Source: Flavicella sp042091695
Lineage (GTDB): Bacteria > Bacteroidota > Bacteroidia > Flavobacteriales > Flavobacteriaceae
DNA length: 44,378 nt
Assembly: GCA_042091695.1 (NCBI GenBank)
Contig: JBELHA010000023.1
Location: 1-44,378, forward strand
Direction of reading: 5' to 3'
This document shows, in pieces, positions 42,830 through 44,378 of the stretch. Below the pieces are notes generated by a model. It saw nothing but the letters and a program-made list of their open reading frames with translations, did not search any database and was not told where the DNA came from. How positions within the stretch are numbered: the stretch's first letter is position 1; every line of letters begins with the position of its first letter. Both the position numbers and the translations under genes were made by a program.

Positions 42830-44131
42830 ATGAACTTTAAAGTAAGACATGTTGTTGCTATCGCTCTTGTTTCCCTATTTGCATCTTGCAATAGCGCAAT
42901 GAACTCTGAGCAAACAGTGAATGAAAAACAAGAAATAAGCGGAACGCTAGATGGGTATTATGATGGTAAGAAGGTAAGTGCTTCTATGCGTCGTTTTTTG
43001 GAGCAATGGGATCAAACAGAACCCTCTCAAAATGAATTTTACTCAAGTTTTAGCTACCAAACTATGAAAGGTTTGGAATACGAAGAAGGAATTTCTAGAA
43101 GAGATCCAAGTACAGTAATCAAAGTGGACGATTTGTACTATGTGTACTATACAAGAAGTCCTAAGACAGCCGCTCCTGTTGGCTATAAAAAAGCTACCAA
43201 GGAATTGCCTGCAAACACTTGGGATTTGTGTGATATATACTATGCTACTTCAAAGGATGGTAAAACATGGGAAGAGCAAGGTCCTTCTGCAGTTAGAGGT
43301 CCTGAAGGTGCTTTTGACGATCGATCTGTATTTACGCCAGACATTATGTTCTATGAAGGAGTATACTACTTGTACTACCAAGCTGTTAAGTTTCCATACA
43401 CAGAGCGTTCTAAAAATGTGATTGGTATGAGTTACGCTACCAGCCCAAATGGTCCTTGGACACGTCACCCAGAACCTGTATTGGTTTCTGGTAAATCAGG
43501 TAAATTTGGTACGACTACAACGAAACGTTCTGATATTACTGAATACGGTGATTTTGATAGTCAAAAAGTACACGATCCAAACTTGATTGTTAGAGATGGA
43601 AAGATTTGGATGTATTACAAGGCTCATCCAATGGGAGTTGGATCTGAGTACCCAGCACCAAGAGGAGTTGGTTTGAAAAAGCCTTATCCAAATTTCTCTA
43701 TGGGAGTTGCCATTGCGGAATCTCCAAAAGGACCTTTTGTAAAGCACGAATTGAACCCGGTTTCTGCCAGTGGACATGAAGCTTTGGTATGGCCTTACAA
43801 AGAAGGAGTTGCTTCTTTGATCACTGCTAATGGACCTGAAAAAAACACGATTCAATGGTCGAAAGATGGGGTGAATTTTGAGGTAAAAGCCCATGTCGTA
43901 TTGCCTCCGGATGCTGCTGGTTTATACTGTCCAGACAAATACGACAATACAACGGATGGAAAAGGATTTACTTGGGGAGTGTGTCACATTGCACAGTCCA
44001 AGAAACGTCCATGGTCATATATGATTCAGTTCAAGTGTGACCTGTCACAAGAAGTGAATGATTACAACCATAAAAAAGAGAATATTCGTTTCGACGAGTA
44101 TTCTCGTAAAAACTCTACCGGAAGAAGGTAG
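42830..44131 (+). CDS. GH117-like lipoprotein 2
   Basis: A 433-residue lipoprotein (lipobox F-A-S-C, Cys20) with the GH117 five-bladed beta-propeller signature. Segments are G-I-S-R-R-D-P-S-T-V-I (Asp92), V-F-T-P-D-I-M-F, K-V-H-D-P-N-L-I-V-R-D-G-K-I-W-M-Y-Y-K (Asp249), and A-S-G-H-E-A-L-V-W-P-Y (His316, Glu317). Blade repeats contain Y-Y-V-Y-Y, Y-Y-L-Y-Y and W-M-Y-Y. Asp92, Asp249 and His316 probably correspond to the catalytic residues of the Zobellia anhydro-galactosidase AhgA (D97, D252, H302); this mapping is by motif only. It starts 14 bases after copy 1 and is followed by a terminator. Cellular location is probably periplasmic or surface. Confidence 0.88.
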   Translation: MNFKVRHVVAIALVSLFASCNSAMNSEQTVNEKQEISGTLDGYYDGKKVSASMRRFLEQWDQTEPSQNEFYSSFSYQTMKGLEYEEGISRRDPSTVIKVDDLYYVYYTRSPKTAAPVGYKKATKELPANTWDLCDIYYATSKDGKTWEEQGPSAVRGPEGAFDDRSVFTPDIMFYEGVYYLYYQAVKFPYTERSKNVIGMSYATSPNGPWTRHPEPVLVSGKSGKFGTTTTKRSDITEYGDFDSQKVHDPNLIVRDGKIWMYYKAHPMGVGSEYPAPRGVGLKKPYPNFSMGVAIAESPKGPFVKHELNPVSASGHEALVWPYKEGVASLITANGPEKNTIQWSKDGVNFEVKAHVVLPPDAAGLYCPDKYDNTTDGKGFTWGVCHIAQSKKRPWSYMIQFKCDLSQEVNDYNHKKENIRFDEYSRKNSTGRR

Positions 44132-44146
44132 TTTTTTATATAGTTT

Positions 44147-44176
44147 ACAAAACAGGCCTAAGGCCTGTTTTGTTTT
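44147..44176 (+). terminator. Intrinsic terminator after the GH117 pair
   Basis: A 12-bp perfect stem (acaaaacaggcc / ggcctgttttgt) with a TAA loop runs into TTTT. It separates the GH117 unit from the IclR gene. Confidence 0.88.
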
Positions 44177-44224
44177 ATGTATTCAAGATATAGTTTTTTA
44201 ATTTTGTAGCACTAATTTACAACA

Positions 44225-44378
44225 ATGATTGATTCTAACGAAACTACCAAAACAAATTACAATGTTCCCAATCTAGAGAGAGGACTGTTGATCATAGAGT
44301 TGTTGGCTACCGCTCCTAAAGGTTATACATTGACAGAAATCATCCAATTATTAAAAATTTCTAAATCAAGTGCTTTTC
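44225..44378 (+). CDS. IclR-family transcriptional regulator (3' truncated)
   Basis: Only the first 51 residues are in the window. After a short polar leader, the segment V-P-N-L-E-R-G-L-L-I-I-E-L-L-A and the following G-Y-T-L-T-E-I-I-Q-L-L-K-I-S-K-S-S-A-F match the winged-helix DNA-binding domain of IclR regulators. In these, S-K-S-S-x-x-R lies in the recognition helix. TAATTTTG at 44199-44206 may be its -7 box. The effector domain is outside the window. As the only regulator beside the PUL it may control these genes or a sugar-catabolic unit further right. Confidence 0.82.
   Translation, partial: MIDSNETTKTNYNVPNLERGLLIIELLATAPKGYTLTEIIQLLKISKSSAF

Noticed and set aside
43496..43894. 132-residue open frame antisense to GH117 copy 2
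   Set aside because: Shadow frame with unlikely composition for a protein.

Overview
The window looks like a chromosomal segment of a marine Bacteroidota, most likely a flavobacterium (Flavobacteriia). The DNA is AT-rich. Putative promoters carry the Bacteroidetes TAnnTTTG -7 element. There is a PorD/DUF4835-type gene of the type IX secretion neighbourhood, a SusC/SusD pair, and several flavobacterial hypothetical families. One run of exactly 100 N (42070-42169) shows that this is a draft scaffold.

Region 1 (1-18401) is mostly housekeeping on the + strand. It holds the end of a glycine-rich, probably outer-membrane protein, an HtrA/DegQ protease, NAD-dependent DNA ligase (ligA), a small HTH regulator on the - strand, a lone DppB-type permease, a TlpA-like thioredoxin lipoprotein, tpiA, prmA, clpS, a conserved hypothetical gene overlapping dapA, and the compact run bamD-rpoZ-coaBC-porD. 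recN and a large YfhO-type membrane protein follow. Several of these units have recognisable promoters and intrinsic terminators.

Region 2 (18463-23481) is a tight cell-surface glycan cluster: two GT4-like glycosyltransferases, a WecB-type UDP-GlcNAc 2-epimerase and a Wzx/MATE-like flippase. A DinB-like protein follows on the + strand. On the - strand lie a two-TM small protein, murQ (muropeptide recycling) and a DUF4249 lipoprotein paired with a TonB-dependent receptor.

Region 3 (about 28506-44131) is a polysaccharide utilisation locus (PUL). A - strand operon encodes a GH29-type alpha-L-fucosidase and an S1 sulfatase. Diverging from it on the + strand are a second GH29, a GH141-like beta-helix protein, SusC, SusD, a small secreted helical protein in its own transcription unit, and two tandem GH117-like lipoproteins. 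The first GH117 gene is interrupted by the assembly gap. The start of an IclR-type regulator lies at the right edge. The enzyme set suggests stepwise exo-removal of sulfate and alpha-linked L-sugars from a sulfated algal polysaccharide. Fucoidan-type substrates are the first guess. An agar/porphyran-type galactan is a real alternative, because GH29 can include L-galactosidases and GH117 includes anhydro-L-galactosidases. No endo-acting depolymerase is visible in the window.

No tRNA, rRNA, CRISPR array, insertion sequence or prophage was recognised. Family assignments are by motif and sequence feel, without database searches.
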